The notes under the pieces were generated by a model. The model saw nothing but the letters and a program-made list of their open reading frames with translations. It ran no database searches and had not been told where the DNA came from. A stretch of 64,000 bases of DNA. Source: Linum tenue. Its lineage: Eukaryota > Streptophyta > Magnoliopsida > Malpighiales > Linaceae. How positions within the stretch are numbered: position 1 is the first letter of the stretch; each line of letters opens with the position of its first letter. A program made the translations under genes and the position numbers. The stretch covers positions 58,429,703 through 58,493,702 of the forward strand of contig CAMGYJ010000002.1 of the NCBI GenBank assembly GCA_946122785.1, in the 5' to 3' direction. This document shows positions 41,009-53,061 of the stretch, in pieces.

Positions 41009-42000
41009 AAACACAATCAACCTAGGTGCCAACACAAACAAGGAGGGATGCCCTACATTAACCTAGATAGGAAACATGATTTGCCTAAAAAAACCCATCT
41101 TTACAAACCTCTTTAACAAAATGGGGTCTTCTCTCTACCTAGGTTAGAATGAAAAATAGCTTGATAGGCAACACAACACAATCTTCCATGAAAATACCTC
41201 CAAATTCGTATTAAAATACACCCACACATAGATAATCATTCCATACAATCAATCACATGGTAGAAGTTAGGGTTCACAAACACCCAAGTGAAAAGGGAAA
41301 CTACTCCATGCTAGGAGAGGGAAAACACAAGGAGAAAGAATAAAAACCATCATGGAGATGCTTGAATCCTTCCTTGTGTAGAAAAAATCTTCCTTTGGGG
41401 AAGATTTTCCCAAATTCTTGCCTTGGAGTGAAAACCTAGCTTCTTCTCTCTTCTTGTTCGTCACTTTATCTCTCTAGAATGTTAAAGTAGAAGGTTTTCT
41501 CACTCAAGGTCTCCTCTTCTTTTTTCCCTCAGCTCAAGCCCCTTTTATACCCAAGTCGGGCTCAAATCACGGTCCCAGTTCACGACCGTGAACTCAAGGC
41601 GGGGACAGTGATCTCGGGCCAAAACACACAGGCCACATCATCACTAACTCAGTTCACGGTCTCTAGCTTGGGTTCATGGTCTTACGACCGTGAACTGGCT
41701 TGAGTCTAGTGAGAACCAAAATTGCTCTGGACGCCTGCCGGTTCACGGTTTGCGGCCCAAGTTCACGGTCTTCCTGGCCGTGAACTCACTGTTTCCACCG
41801 TGATCTGCTACTGCCTCCATCCTTTGACCCGATTTTGCGCCTTTTCGTCCAACTTTCAACTTCGGCGTTGGTTCCACCTGCTATAGACTGAAATGCAAAA
41901 AACGAGACACAGCCCAGCATAAAACCAAATCTCCTGGAGCATAAATGCCTCAAACGACTAAGGAAAATGGAGGTAAAAGTGTACAATTAAGCCTGAATCA
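41009..42000 (-). mobile_element. Gypsy LTR fragment related to the LTR at 5.8-7.2 kb
   Basis: It shares TCTACCTAGGTTAGAATG, the CAAACACC(T/C)AAGTGAAA block, TCCTTTGGGG and the CAGTTCACGGTC/GACCGTGAACTG repeats with the 5.8-kb LTR, in the same order and orientation. It ends GCCTGAATCA where that one ends GCCCGAATCA. Its left half is missing where the integrase relic ends. Its orientation is opposite to that expected for the 3' LTR of the adjacent pol, so the two probably come from different insertions. Confidence 0.7.
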
Positions 42001-43436
42001 TGACCTAAAGTAGACGCATGATCATTCACCTAGCTTTAGTAGGACTTACACAATTGATATTTTTGGGTGACTGCATGATCATTGAATGACTTGAATTGTG
42101 CGAATCGCTTAAACCAATTTAAAGGGGATATGATTTGTCCCTACCGCATGAAACCAAGTGCAAGATCATTGAGTTCGTAGGTGTAGCTAGGAAGGGAGTT
42201 GGAAGACATGATCATTGCACCAACTCTCTCAGTTTAATGATCCTCACACCAAACACACCATAGATTATTGTTTCTATCCATTACATTGCATTGCTCCATG
42301 TTAGGGGGAAGGAACCGGACCCCGAATATCGCTTATTCTTTTCTTACAACCTGTGTGATTTTAGTATAGTTAATTAAACTTGAGAGCAAACCAAAAGATC
42401 GACTAGATAACAACCAAACTCTTGAGTAAGGCTAGGCTACCAACCTCAAGGAATACGACTTTAGTCGCTACTATACTACCTCTCTTAACAAGGTTATACT
42501 TGACCTAGTCAGGGTAGTAGAATATAGTGCATAGAGTTTATTACTCTTATGTGCATCATTAGGATCACACTAGTCTATTTGCTTTAGAAACTTGTATTGA
42601 TTTTTCGGTTCAACTACATGTATTGAATGATTTTTTTTTCTCCAGTTTTGGACTATATAAATATTCGAAATTGATAAGTCCATGAGATTGTATAGTAGAA
42701 TATACTGCAAATTTTTTTTTGTTGAACACTGTAGGTACTACATACATTTTATAATATTTTTAGGGATGAAAACACGTCGTGGATTTTATTATAACTTTTT
42801 CTAATTTGATATTTATTTTCATCAGGGTCATATATGTATATTTTGGTTAATGCTACTTAAGAGATTCGAACTTCAAACTTTGGAGTGGAGATACTTGAGG
42901 CCATATGATGTGCACCCCATGGTTGTTCTGAAACATGGTGCAATGTTGTGATAAACATGCAACGGTCCATAAGGCCGTTGTTTTAATAAGCGAAATTTAC
43001 ATACGAGTACAGCTGGATCGTTGTAAGAGACAACCTCTGGCCATATTGTTAGAGATGTTTCAGGTTAAAGTAACCTTATTGGTATGTGAGATGGGGCAAA
43101 TGAAATATCAGGAGAGTTTGCAATGCCAGAAATTTGGCCATCAACATGAAATAGATGAAGCAGAGAACCAAGGAAGTTGGACCACACTGAATTAAGTCAG
43201 GGACTCGAGTAAAGATAAGATTTATCCTTTGATTTTCACCCCCAATTACGACCAAGTCAATTCTGGGTAAAAGTTAGATAGGGTGGATAGTAAATAATAT
43301 AAACAAAACAGAATCTCTCCCACAAAAATTAATCCCGCAAAAAAGCGAGAACGAAAGAAATGGAGTTACGTAGCTAGGTATCAACTATACCCTCGCATAA
43401 CCTGCCAAGTGTTGGTTGAAATTCCCGAGGTAGCAA
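42001..43436. other. Intergenic DNA left of the LEA gene
   Basis: From 42,001 to about 42,420 repeated ATGATCATT and CATGATCATTG words suggest further LTR-derived sequence, but no ends are visible. From 42,600 on it is AT-rich unique-looking sequence leading into the LEA promoter. Short frames show no domain. Confidence 0.35.
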
Positions 43437-43504
43437 CCACGTGTCAGATATCTCGCTTACCAGAATCCACGTAGCAAAAGCTCCTCATGCATGTCCCATG
43501 CATC
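43437..43504 (+). promoter_or_regulatory. ABRE and RY seed-type cis elements before the LEA gene
   Basis: Within 170 bases of the start codon stand CCACGTGTC (43437-43445, a consensus ABA-response element/G-box bound by ABI5-type bZIPs) and CCACGTAG (43467-43474, an ACGT core). Two RY elements follow, CATGCATG (43486-43493) and CATGCATC (43497-43504), bound by ABI3/FUS3/LEC2 B3 factors. A TATA-like TATTTAAAC follows near 43,517. The combination is the classic architecture of ABA-driven, late-seed promoters. Confidence 0.85.
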
Positions 43505-43599
43505 ATCACAATCTAATATTTAAACATAACCCCGATCCATTTATTGCCTCTTTTGTTCAAAACGTAACTTTGAGAATAGAGAGAAATCAAGAAAAGAAA

Positions 43600-45028
43600 A
43601 TGAGCCAGCAGCAGCAGCAGGCGATAAGGTACGGGGATTTGTTCGAGGTGCAAGGGGAGCTGGCGGAGAAGGCGGTGGCCCCGAGGGACGCCGCCATGAT
43701 GCAGACGGCGGAGAACACCCTGACGGGACACACCCAGAAGGGAGGCGCCGCTGCCGTCATGCAATCCGCCGCTGCCAAGAACGAGAGGGCTGGCTTCGTC
43801 TGCCACGGGGACGCCAGCGAAGTCGCTGACGACCTCGGGGTTAGCGCCACCGAGACCGATTTCCCCGCCGGGAGGACCGTCATCACCGAGTCCGTCGGCG
43901 GCCAGGTATCTCCTAACAATGCCTTTTTTTTTCTTACAACATCTAGCTAGTAACGTGACAAATCGATCCTCGTTTTGGGAAGCGTGAATAATTAAATCGG
44001 TATTATCTTCCAACAATTATAGAGTGCTTGTATTGAAAAAGCCGAATCTTTCAAATCCTTTTGAAAATTAACCAAAATGGTATTATTTGAAAGTTGGGAA
44101 CATTGTTTTTTACGTTAAAATTCAGGTAAAAATAGGGTTTATTTCTCCTTTGTTTAATCGTGACAATTCATTGATGTGCGCGTCATAGCGTGCTCAACCA
44201 AGAACTAGGGGGCCGTCCCGGGCCACGGCTCAGCCCGCCCTCTGGAGTCGAAGCTAGTATAGCCCTTGTAAATGTTCGAGATTAGGTACTCGTTTCAGTG
44301 CTGGTCGGGCTACGACCCAGTCAGTCCTCCCCGCGTTGTTTGCGATCCGATCAGATATCGATTTGGGTTCCTAAAAGTAAAATATATGGTCTGAAGATTT
44401 ACTATAAAATTTCTCTTTACATATTATGGATTCCTGTGCCCAGGTCGTGGGGAAGTTTGACCAGGGCGGTTCCGCCGCGGCGGCGGGGACACCGGGCGGG
44501 GGCTGCGGAGGCGGGGTGACGATAGGGGAAGCGCTGGAAGCGGCGGTGCTGACAGCAGGGAAGAAGCCAGTAGAGCGGAGCGACGCGGCAGCAATACAGG
44601 CGGCGGAAGTGAGAGCCACCAGCCGGACCACCATCGTCCCCGGCGGGATTGCCGCGGCAGCTCAGTCGGCGGCCACCTTCAACGCCAGGACCACCAAGGA
44701 CGAGGAGAAGACCACTCTCGCCGATGTCCTCTCGGTAAGAATTTAATTAATATGTTTTTTTTTCTTTGTTGTTTCTTTCCCAACATCCGTCTTAATAGCG
44801 AGGGTTGTGTTATATTGTTGTGTTGTGTTACAGAACGCGAAAGCAAAGCTGCCGGCGGACAGGCCGGCGACTAGGAAGGACGCAGAAGGGGTGGCGGGGG
44901 CAGAGATGAGGAACGATCCGTTCCTCACCACACATCCGACAGGGGTGGCGGCTTCGGTCGCGGCGGCTGCTAGGCTGAACCAGCAAGCCCTTAACAACAA
45001 CAACAACATCGACGACATTGTACAGTAA
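43600..45028 (+). CDS. LEA D-34 / seed maturation protein (SMP) family, 3 exons, 263 aa
   Basis: Exons 43600-43905, 44444-44734 and 44834-45028 join in phase 0 at both introns. The protein starts MSQQQQQAIRYGDLFEVQGEL and is rich in Ala, Gly, Thr and Glu. It contains SMP repeats: one in exon 1 (PRDAAMMQTAENTLTGH, GGAAAVMQSAAAKNER), one in exon 2 (VTIGEALEAAVL, SDAAAIQAAEVRAT, GGIAAAAQSAATFN) and one over exons 2-3 (TTLADVLS joined to NAKAKLPADRPATRKDAEGVAGAE). Length matches D-34 LEA proteins of about 260 residues. These are hydrophilic, largely disordered proteins made in late seed development and under water deficit, in cytosol and nucleus, thought to protect macromolecules during desiccation. 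The GC-rich third positions contrast with the AT-rich surroundings and are usual for this family. Open, intact and preceded by seed-type promoter elements. Confidence 0.95.
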
Positions 45029-45299
45029 TCGTTGTTGAGTTTTTTTAATGCAAACTCGTGAGTTTTGCTTTTTTTTTTTTTTTAGCAAACGGAGGAGATG
45101 ATGCCTCGTAGCTACAACAATGTTTGTTTTCCTATCAGTACATATGAAGAGTTGATTTCCTTAATTTGCCTTTTTCTTATGTCGAGCATGGTGTATTCAA
45201 ACGGTTATAATAGTCAGCGGCCGATCATTATTACTGGACACGTCAAAAATAAATTAATAGATTAAAATTTTAGACGTAAATAATAATAATAATAATATT
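45029..45299. other. 3' flank of the LEA gene
   Basis: Contains T-rich sequence and the probable 3' untranslated region. Nothing else is recognised. Confidence 0.4.
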
Positions 45300-48073
45300 A
45301 ATGAGAATATGAGATAATGAGCTGTGGATAGCAGTTGAATAAATAACCACAGTTGAATAAATATATAATTGATAACCGTCGTTGATATGTGGTTTTGGAT
45401 GGATATTGACAAATGATTGTATGACTGAATTGTACGAACTGAAAATGGTATGGTGATTCGAATCTTGAGATGGATTCTAAATTGGATGATTGGATGATTG
45501 ATTGTGAGAAATGTATTGTTGATACAAACATGGAATATGTATGGAGATGGATTCTAGATTGGATGATTGGATGATTGATTGTGAGAAATATATTGTTGAT
45601 ACAAACATGGAATATGTATGGACCGCGAGTCAATGAGACGACCTTTGATTCATAGATTGATTGCGATTATGATGACATGAGTAACATTGATTGAGATTAT
45701 GATGACATGAGTAACATGAGATTCATTTAAAGTGGGAATTCAATGGGAAGGAATTGATTGTTGAATTGGTTTGTGAAATGTTTGACATGAGATATGCATG
45801 GTCTGAGAATCCGTTGCACTGCATCGATTTCGGATCGAATGTTGCATAGGCTAGTTAATTAGTGGGATGACATTGATTCTGGATCGTTTGTGATGGACAA
45901 GAGAAATGAGAATTGTTTGATTTGTGATCGTCTTAACTCATTCTGCACATAGTCATACAAAGGCATGCACTTACCCCCAATCATTGAGATTAGGTAGATT
46001 TAGCTCGCTTTTGCAGGTGATGTTGTGGTTGCATGAAAACCACTTATGATAAAGATGATTTGCTCGATCGGTGGTATTTGTATCCGAAAATAAATTGAGT
46101 CGAGGAAATCGAATTCCGAGCTCAAACGAGGAAAAAACGAGGTTCAGAAGTTTGTACTTACAATTGTGCGATTTTAAGTTCCAGAACTGTCTCTGGCAGC
46201 TCGAACATAAAGAGTGCCATTGTGTAACTATTCATACCCGGGTCGTAGTTTTTTCTTTTGACATCAAACAATGAACCGTTTGCATCTACAGGACCGTGGG
46301 AATGAGGAGGATTTTTATGCACCAATTACTGGAATTTCATAATTTAATTTGAGAATTGGAATTCGGCAAAATAGAGGTTTGTGAGGGTAATTAGGGGGAC
46401 CTTAATTATTGCATCGATTATTTATGATTAATTTTTATATTTTGATGGATGGAATACTGTGGTGATGACTTGTCAGGTTCAAAGATTTGGTGATTGATTT
46501 TCATTGTTATCGATTTTATGGTACATATATAGGTAGTCGACAAGTACCACCGAGAAAATGGATAGTTGAGTTTATTGAGTTTAAAACTGACCAGACGGCT
46601 GTTTTAGAAGATTGTGTGGTGGATTTTGGTTGTTGAAAAATGATTTTGAATTGATGTCAAATGAGATATGTAAATGAAGGAATGACTGAATGAGTAAGTT
46701 ATATACTAATGATTAATGAGAATATGAGATATGAACTATGTATCGTTGTTGAATAAATTATTGATAATCGTTGCTGACTATGTGGTTTTGGGTGATATGA
46801 TTGTTTGAGTGGTGATTGAAGTTATGAAATTGTTTGGATATTAACAAATGATTAAATGTCTGAATTGTAAGAACTGAAAATGGTGATTGGAATTTTGAGA
46901 TGGATTCGAGATTGGATGATTGGATAATTGATTATGAGGAATGTCAAGTTGATAATTGACGTGAAATATGTATGGATCGTGAATCAATGGAACGATATTG
47001 ATTCCTAGATTGATTGAGATGATGATGAGATGAGTAACATGAGATAGATTTGAACTGTGAACTCAATGGAGAGACATTGATTCCTGAATTAGTTTGATGA
47101 AATGTTTGACGTGAGATATGCATGGTCTGAGAATCGGTGGGACTACATTGATTTCAGATCGATTGTTGATGGACGAGTTAATTAGTGGGATGGCATTGAT
47201 TTTGGATAATTTGTGATGGAAGAGAGAAATGAGAATTGTTTGATTCGAGAGAAATGGATCTTAACTTACATAGTTATAGAAAGGGCCTGCACTTACCCCC
47301 AACCATTGGGATTGGGTAGATTTAGCTCGCTTTTGCATGTGATGATTGTGGTTGCATGAAAACCACTGATGATGTTGATGATTTTCTCGAGAGGTAGTAT
47401 TTGTATGGTGAGTGGTGACCTTGGCGCCCATTAATAATAGACCAGAATTTTCATATCATGCATTGATTGTGTGTTTGTGAAGCTATGTGATTATCATGTT
47501 GGATAAACTAGTTCGATGATGGTGACCTGATGGAATTGATATATTGATCGATCTCTTGTTTCTGATGACCTAGGATGACATCTAGACTATTGATCTGCGA
47601 TTTATGTGACAATGTGATTATCTGAATGAGGTCCCAATAGTTAGGTCGTGGGAGAGATCCACACGCACTGCTTAGTTGGTGACCCAAGTCTGTGCAGCTT
47701 ATAGGTTCGAAGGAATTGAGATAATCTCTGGCACTGCACAATGATCGATGGAGGATTGGTTTTGAAGTTTTCCTAGATTTTACAATGATTCTCGTTTATG
47801 TTTTACGGGTTGATAATTTTAGTATGCATAGTAGATAATACCGTATTGAGCATTTTAGTGAATGACACTATGATTTGGTTTAAATAGAATGAGCGAAATA
47901 GATCGAGTTGATCTTTTGTATATGATGAGTAATATGAAAATGGATGTGTGGTGGATGTTGGTTTAAAATGATGCTAGTATGTATTAACGGTGGAAAAAGA
48001 ATTGAGTTTAGCGTAACTCTCGAATGATTCCGCTATATGGTTGAACCAATGAGTATTGGGGTGGGGTGTTACA
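45300..48073. repeat. LTR-like tract with internal direct duplication
   Basis: Two diverged copies of a block of about 700 bases, at about 45,300-46,050 and 46,715-47,400, share GAGAATATGAGAT, GAACTGAAAATGG, AGATGGATTC, TGGATGATTGG, GCACTTACCCCCAA, TTTAGCTCGCTTTTGCA and GTGGTTGCATGAAAACCAC in the same order. The first copy also holds a 77-base tandem duplication (45,468-45,544 and 45,545-45,621). The tract closes with GGGGTGGGGTGTTACA, a common end of gypsy LTRs. Without a matching left end or target duplication I call it LTR-like only. Confidence 0.55.
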
Positions 48074-49440
48074 CTAGGCGCGCTCTAGCGAGCACATTTA
48101 TGTGACTATGTGAGTCACATTACTTGTTTATGTACCCTATTGTAGTGGGCTCTCAACCATGAGTGCTTTAAGAAGCCTACATTGTGCCCACAATATGACA
48201 TGTGTCAATTATTTTATGCTCACGCTTTGCATTTGCGCCTAGGCATGCGTATGATGCATAAGATAGATGTGTGTGCAAGATATGACATTCGACATTTAGT
48301 CCTGGATTGCGCCTAAGAATACATACATATAATATATTTACTCTTGAGTACATTGTTATACAGTGAGCGATGGTTGTGTGGCAGGGTATGTGAGGCGACC
48401 TTTAGTAATGAGTGGTGGAGGACTGGTGGTCACTAAAACAGAAGCTCTACTACAAACTAACGTGTTTAACGGATGGCAATGGACTCACAGAGTGATGTAA
48501 GCTTTCTCGCGTCCTCACAATGACATTTTTGACATGTGTGTTTCCTTTTTATGGACGATTTTTATGGCTGGCTTATATCGAGACTACACAATCCCAAAAT
48601 AGTTGGTTTACTTGGTTTGCCACCCACTTTACATTCAATGTTTATTTGCGCATGTTCTCGGCATAGGCATTTGATAATGGGAGCATTGGCAAACCTACCA
48701 TTAAGTAAGTAGGGCATGTGTGCCCATTGGATGACATTAATATTTTTCTTGTGCGTCTAGCAATGAAGTTTTGAATGAATGTTATAAGATCTTCCTTGCG
48801 AGCACATTTTTTAGAATATGTGGGTCATGTTGCATGCTTTTGCACCCGCTTAAGATGGGCGCGTAAAAAAGTTTACATTAAGTGGACATAGCATACGTGT
48901 CCACCGCACATGTGTAGTTTATTCCTAGATATGGAATTAAGATAAGATACATACTAAGCGCGCTCTAGCAAGTACGTTTTTGGAGCTATATAGGTTTTGT
49001 TACCTATGTACAGACACATTTTCACAAAACCTACATGGTGTCGACTACACGAAGTATGTTGTTCTTTGGGGCCCAGGGTTTGCATCTGCGCCTAGGAACG
49101 CATATATACCTGACGCTTCTTGCCGAGCGTGTTTGCATGAGATGGACAATAGATGTATCATAGGGTACGAGAGGCATTGTTTTAGTCATGCGATGTTCTT
49201 AGGAACTTACATACCCGTTATTTCATTGCGTTGATACAAGGAAAAAATGTATGTGTGGCAAGGTACGGGAGAGGACATGTACTCATGGGCCATGGAGGCC
49301 ACTAGATACAAAAGCTCTACTAAAACGTAAACATATGTGGCAAGTTGCAATCAAGCCTCAAAATAAAAAGAAGCACTATGTCCAACCGGTACGGAAGTCA
49401 CAAAAGGAAGAAAAAAAATCGATACAGTTTCTAGGGATGG
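48074..49440. repeat. Diverged direct repeats of unknown origin
   Basis: The block starting GCGCGCTCTAGCGAGCACAT near 48,081 is echoed near 48,957 (GCGCGCTCTAGCAAGTACGT), with later paired words GCGCCTAGG(C/A)A and GTGTGGCA(G/A)GGTA. A partial third copy lies near 48,793. The unit is about 880 bases. No coding potential; no RNA structure recognised. Confidence 0.5.
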
Positions 49441-50016
49441 CAACGGATTCGGGTGGGGTGGGGTAGGTTTTTATATATACTATCCCTGAACTCAACCATT
49501 CCCGAAACTCAAATTAGGTGGGATGTAAAATGACATACCAAAACCTATTGTGTGCAATTCAATAAAAAATTCTTTCCCACCATCCTAGATAACTATATAT
49601 AAAGTTGTCTGTATAAAGTTAAAAAAAAAAGATGTTATTTTTAAGTTTAGTTAAGATATTGTTTATAAAAGTGAGGGAAAATGGAAAAAAAAGTTATCTA
49701 AGAGATAATTATAGTGCTTGAGGGATATGCATGACTGAAGTGTTGAAACTAGTGAGTCTGAACTATAATTGAAGCATATATTCTGGTGAGTTCAATGTGG
49801 ATACTTAAAATACCAAACTCGCACCATACTCATTACCCCCTTGTCAGGTTCAGGGAAAACTCACCAAAAAAAAACCATATCAATTGAATTTCTCAATCAA
49901 TTCAATTTAATTTCGATTGATTACCCATGATGATGAGTTATTATATCACCGATTCATGTTTCCCCTATTATATATTATATCATATAATTGTGAAATTTCG
50001 CATCCTGAATTCGTCA
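49441..50016. other. Intergenic DNA left of the Mutator-like element
   Basis: AT-rich sequence. Nothing recognised. Confidence 0.4.
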
Positions 50017-50025
50017 AGAGTTATG

Positions 50026-50175
50026 GGGAAAAATCCAAAACTACCACTGTTAAAAAAAAATTACAAAAATACCACCCTCACCAAATAATTTCCAAAAATA
50101 CCATCGTTTATACAAAACCGCGCCTCTGATGAGCGGTTTTTAATGAAACCGCGCCTCTAGGCAGCGTTTTACATT
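50026..50175 (+). repeat. Left terminal inverted repeat of the MULE
   Basis: About 150 bases that pair with the right end. Conserved blocks are AATCCAAAACTACCAC, ACAAAAATACCACC, CACCAAATAATTTCCAAAAA and TACCATCGTTTATA, after which the pairing runs into the first two hairpins (AAAACCGCGCCTCT, CTCxAGGCAGCGTT). A homopolymer stretch differs (A-run here, T-run in the inverted partner). Confidence 0.93.
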
Positions 50176-50459
50176 ATAACCGCTCCTTGGAGGCGCGTTT
50201 TTAATTTCCAGAGAAAACTGCTTCTGGGACGCGCGGTTATAGGCTAACCCTACCACAAAACGCTTTAAGAGGGAGCGTTTAACTGTCGGCATTACAAACC
50301 ACCTCTCAAAGGGGCGGTTTACTATGTCAGGACAGAAACCGCTGCCCCAAGGCGCGGTTTGTGCCTGGTCACCCGACATGTCGAACATGTCGGCATGCAG
50401 GGGTAGGGCTGTATGGCAGACATAAAACCGCTCCCCCCCCCACACACACAAGCGGTTTT
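50114..50459. repeat. Left subterminal array of eight AAACCGC...GCGGTTT hairpins
   Basis: Eight imperfect inverted repeats, each 24-36 bases and roughly 40 bases apart, begin at about 50,114, 50,146, 50,176, 50,214, 50,257, 50,296, 50,336 and 50,424. Each has an AA(A)CCGC-type left stem, a CTC...GAG or CC...GG inner stem, and a GCG(G)TTT right stem. GC content is far above the flanks. Regular short palindromes of this kind are good candidates for transposase-binding or replication-blocking sites; that role is inferred. Confidence 0.85.
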
Positions 50460-50599
50460 GCTGCAAAGTTTGCCTATAAAAGACTGTTTCGGAGAACTCA
50501 ATTCTTCATACTTCCTTCCTCAAATTTCAGCTTTGCACCTTTAAAGCACCTTTAAATTATTTAGTTTTTGCGATTAACGTTAATTCGTAAGTTTGTTTC

Positions 50600-50830
50600 G
50601 TAATTACTTTTCATTGTCCTTTGTGATTTTATGTTAGTAACTTAATTACTTTTCATTGTCCTTTGTGATTTTATGTTAGTAACTTAATTACTTTTCATTG
50701 TCCTTTGTGATTTTATGTTAGTAACTTAATTACTTTTCATTGTCATTTGTGATTTTATGTTAGTAATTTGTATTACTTTTCATTGTCCTTTGTGATGTTA
50801 TGTTAGTAACTTGTGTTACTTTTCATTGCA
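50600..50830 (+). repeat. 42-base tandem repeat upstream of the transposase start
   Basis: About five and a half copies of a 42-base unit (ATTACTTTTCATTGTCCTTT then GTGATTTTATGTTAGTAACT) end two bases before the ATG of the transposase frame. The first three copies are nearly identical and the last two diverge. They lie in what should be its leader or promoter. Confidence 0.92.
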
Positions 50831-50831
50831 A

Positions 50832-53061
50832 ATGGCATTCCAAAGGTTCACGCTTGGGTTGTGGTGGAATGGTTACACGGAAGAGACCGAAAAGGGTGTA
50901 AGTTACGTCGGTGGCAATTTTCATAAAATGAAGGTCCGTACGAGACCGATGCTTGAAGTGCTCCATCAAATGTGCACTCAGATTACCTGCATGGATGGCA
51001 CTAGAAGAGTTGATCGAATGGTGTATCGATATCCAAACAGACATGACGGGTCGCTGTGGAATGAGGAATTCCTCCTTACCACTCAGGAGGACGTTGATGC
51101 CATGGTCCAATTTTTGACCACCAATAAAATTAAGCAAGCGGAGATGTTCGTTTACACCGAGGCTGTCGAAGGCAGTGTAGGTCATTCTAGAGATGGCCAA
51201 ACATCTGGTATCCACGGTGGGAGTGTATTATACAGCGATTATCCCCACCAGGATTTCCAAGACTCGAGTTGGAGTCAGGAGCATCATCATAGAACTGGAG
51301 GAAGTCATCAATCCTTCCCTTCATATGAAGAAGAAGCTCAACAAGCGGATTACAACCAACAAGCAGGCTACCAGTACCCACCCGAGTACAACTTCTATTA
51401 AAGCGGTGTTAGTTACCACAACTACCATTACGGAGCTAGTGAAGGTGAAGGTGCCTTTCATGCTGATAATCAGATGGAAGAAGAGGTCAATCCAAGTCCA
51501 GTTAGTGACCCTGAGGTTGAAGAAGAGGAAGGCGAAGTTAGTGCAGACAGTTCCGATCCGCTGGAAGGTGCTGATGATTCTGGTCCAGATTCAGACGCAG
51601 ATGGTGATGAGGTACCTCACGACCGTCTACCTATTCCATACTACAATAACATTCAAAGTGAAGATTGGTATGTTGATGCCGACATGGACCCGCCAGATGT
51701 GCAAGTATGGGGTCCACTAACTGGCTTTACGAAGGGCCAACAATTTGCAACGAAGAATGAGGTCCGACACGCTATTTCCACTGAAGCAATGACTCGGAGT
51801 TTTGAATGGCAGACAACCCATTCCGACACAAAGAGGCTGATGGTTCGATGCAAAAACCACAATGAGGGATGCAAAGCTAGGGTCCGGGCCATCAAGAGCA
51901 AGAGAGTCGGCCATTGGGTCATATCACGTGCGGTGAACACACACACATGTGTGTCATCAATAACATCCCAAGGCCATCGACAGTTGAAATCAAGGGTGGT
52001 TGTCGCGGCTATCAAACATCTAATTGAGGAGCAGCCCGACCTGAAGGTGAAAACCATCATCGCCCACATTTCTAGTCGTTATGGTTATATCATTAACTAC
52101 AAGAAAGCGTGGCATGGGAAACAGAAGCAATGGCTGCCGTGTTTGGTGACTGGGAAGAATCATATGCATTCCTTCCCAAATTGATTTTGACGTTGGAGGT
52201 GTCTAACTCTGGAACCATTTTCTCGCCTCGCTACCAAGATGAAGAAATTCAATCGTCGGTGCCTGGTAACAATCGCCAATTCAAGCGTCTTTTCTGGGCC
52301 TTCAAGCCATGTATTGATGGTTTTCCATACTGTGTTCCTGTGATTCAAGTTGATGGAACATTCCTTACCGGCAAGTACAAGGGTACTCTACTGATTTCCA
52401 GCGGAGCAGATGCAAATAGATTAGTATATCCATTAGCCTTTGCCATTGTGGAGGGAGAGAATACCGATAGCTATGGATGGTTCTTCAGACAAATTCAGCT
52501 CCATGTCACCAGGCGGACGAACCTGACTATCATCTCAGATCGCCACGCCGGTATACGGGCTGCTATCTTAGGCTTGGATCCAGCCTGGAACTGGTCACAG
52601 AGATAGTGCATCTGGCATTTCAAGAGCAACTGGAACCATCATTTCAAGCGAAAGAAGCTTGCTCACAGTCTATGGTGGATTGGTAAGCGTTCTAATTAAT
52701 TGTCTATCTGTAAATTTTTTCAATTGTATAAAAGTATGGAGTGTATGGTTACAATACAACACTTATACTGACTCTTTATAAAGAAATGCATGTCTAAGGA
52801 AATGGGGACTTAAGCGATCACCGTGATCCCCCCATGAGCTGGGAAAATCGGGTACTAAGCAATCCTCGGATCCCCCCTTTTTCTGTCAAAAAGACTGTGT
52901 TTCTAAGGAGATGTATACCTCTCCTAAGAGTCTTACGAGTGTACTTGTATTGGCAATAAGGTCGATCTTGCTTATCTTACGTTTTTTTTTTATATTCATC
53001 AGCTGTTGCGTACCAAGAGAAGAAATTTAAAGAGAAGATGCAGAATATCCGTCAGCTGTCG
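50832..53061 (+). pseudogene. MuDR-type transposase, disabled
   Basis: The frame opens with MAFQRFTLGLWW and an N-terminal domain common in plant MULE transposases. A TAA at 51399-51401 interrupts it, but the same frame continues through an acidic linker (EVEEEEGEVSADSSD) and the MuDR DNA-binding domain (GQQFATKNEVRHAI, RCKNHNEGCKARVRA, HTCVSSITSQGHRQL). One base is missing near 52,120. The MULE catalytic domain follows in the next frame (FGDWEESYAFLPKLI, IQVDGTFLTGKYKG with the first Asp, TIISDRHAGI with the second). A TAG at 52604-52606 precedes CIWHFKSNWNHHF. After an intron (about 52,684-53,002) a last short exon (AYQEKKFKEKM) stops at the convergent gene. The C-terminal part with the third acidic residue and the SWIM finger is missing. 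Confidence 0.93.
52752..52952. repeat. Left arm of a 0.2-kb inverted repeat, in the transposase intron
   Basis: Pairs in inverted orientation with 53,840-54,019. Shared blocks: CTCTTTATAAAGAAATGCAT, GGGGACTTAAGCGATCA, GAAAATCGGGT, GGATCCCCCCTTTTTCTGTC, AAAAAGACTGTGTTTCTAAG, and CGAGTGTACTTGTATTG. This arm has about 20 extra bases near 52,910. Confidence 0.9.

Noticed and set aside
40990..41010. Treating the LTR at 41.0-42.0 kb as the 3' LTR of the adjacent pol relic
   Set aside because: Its orientation, judged from the homologous LTR next to a polypurine tract at 7.15 kb, is opposite to that required, and no polypurine tract is found between them.
43513..44016. Antisense frames of 110-167 codons opposite LEA exon 1
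   Set aside because: They are shadows of a GC-rich coding exon. The plus strand has the full SMP protein and matching introns.
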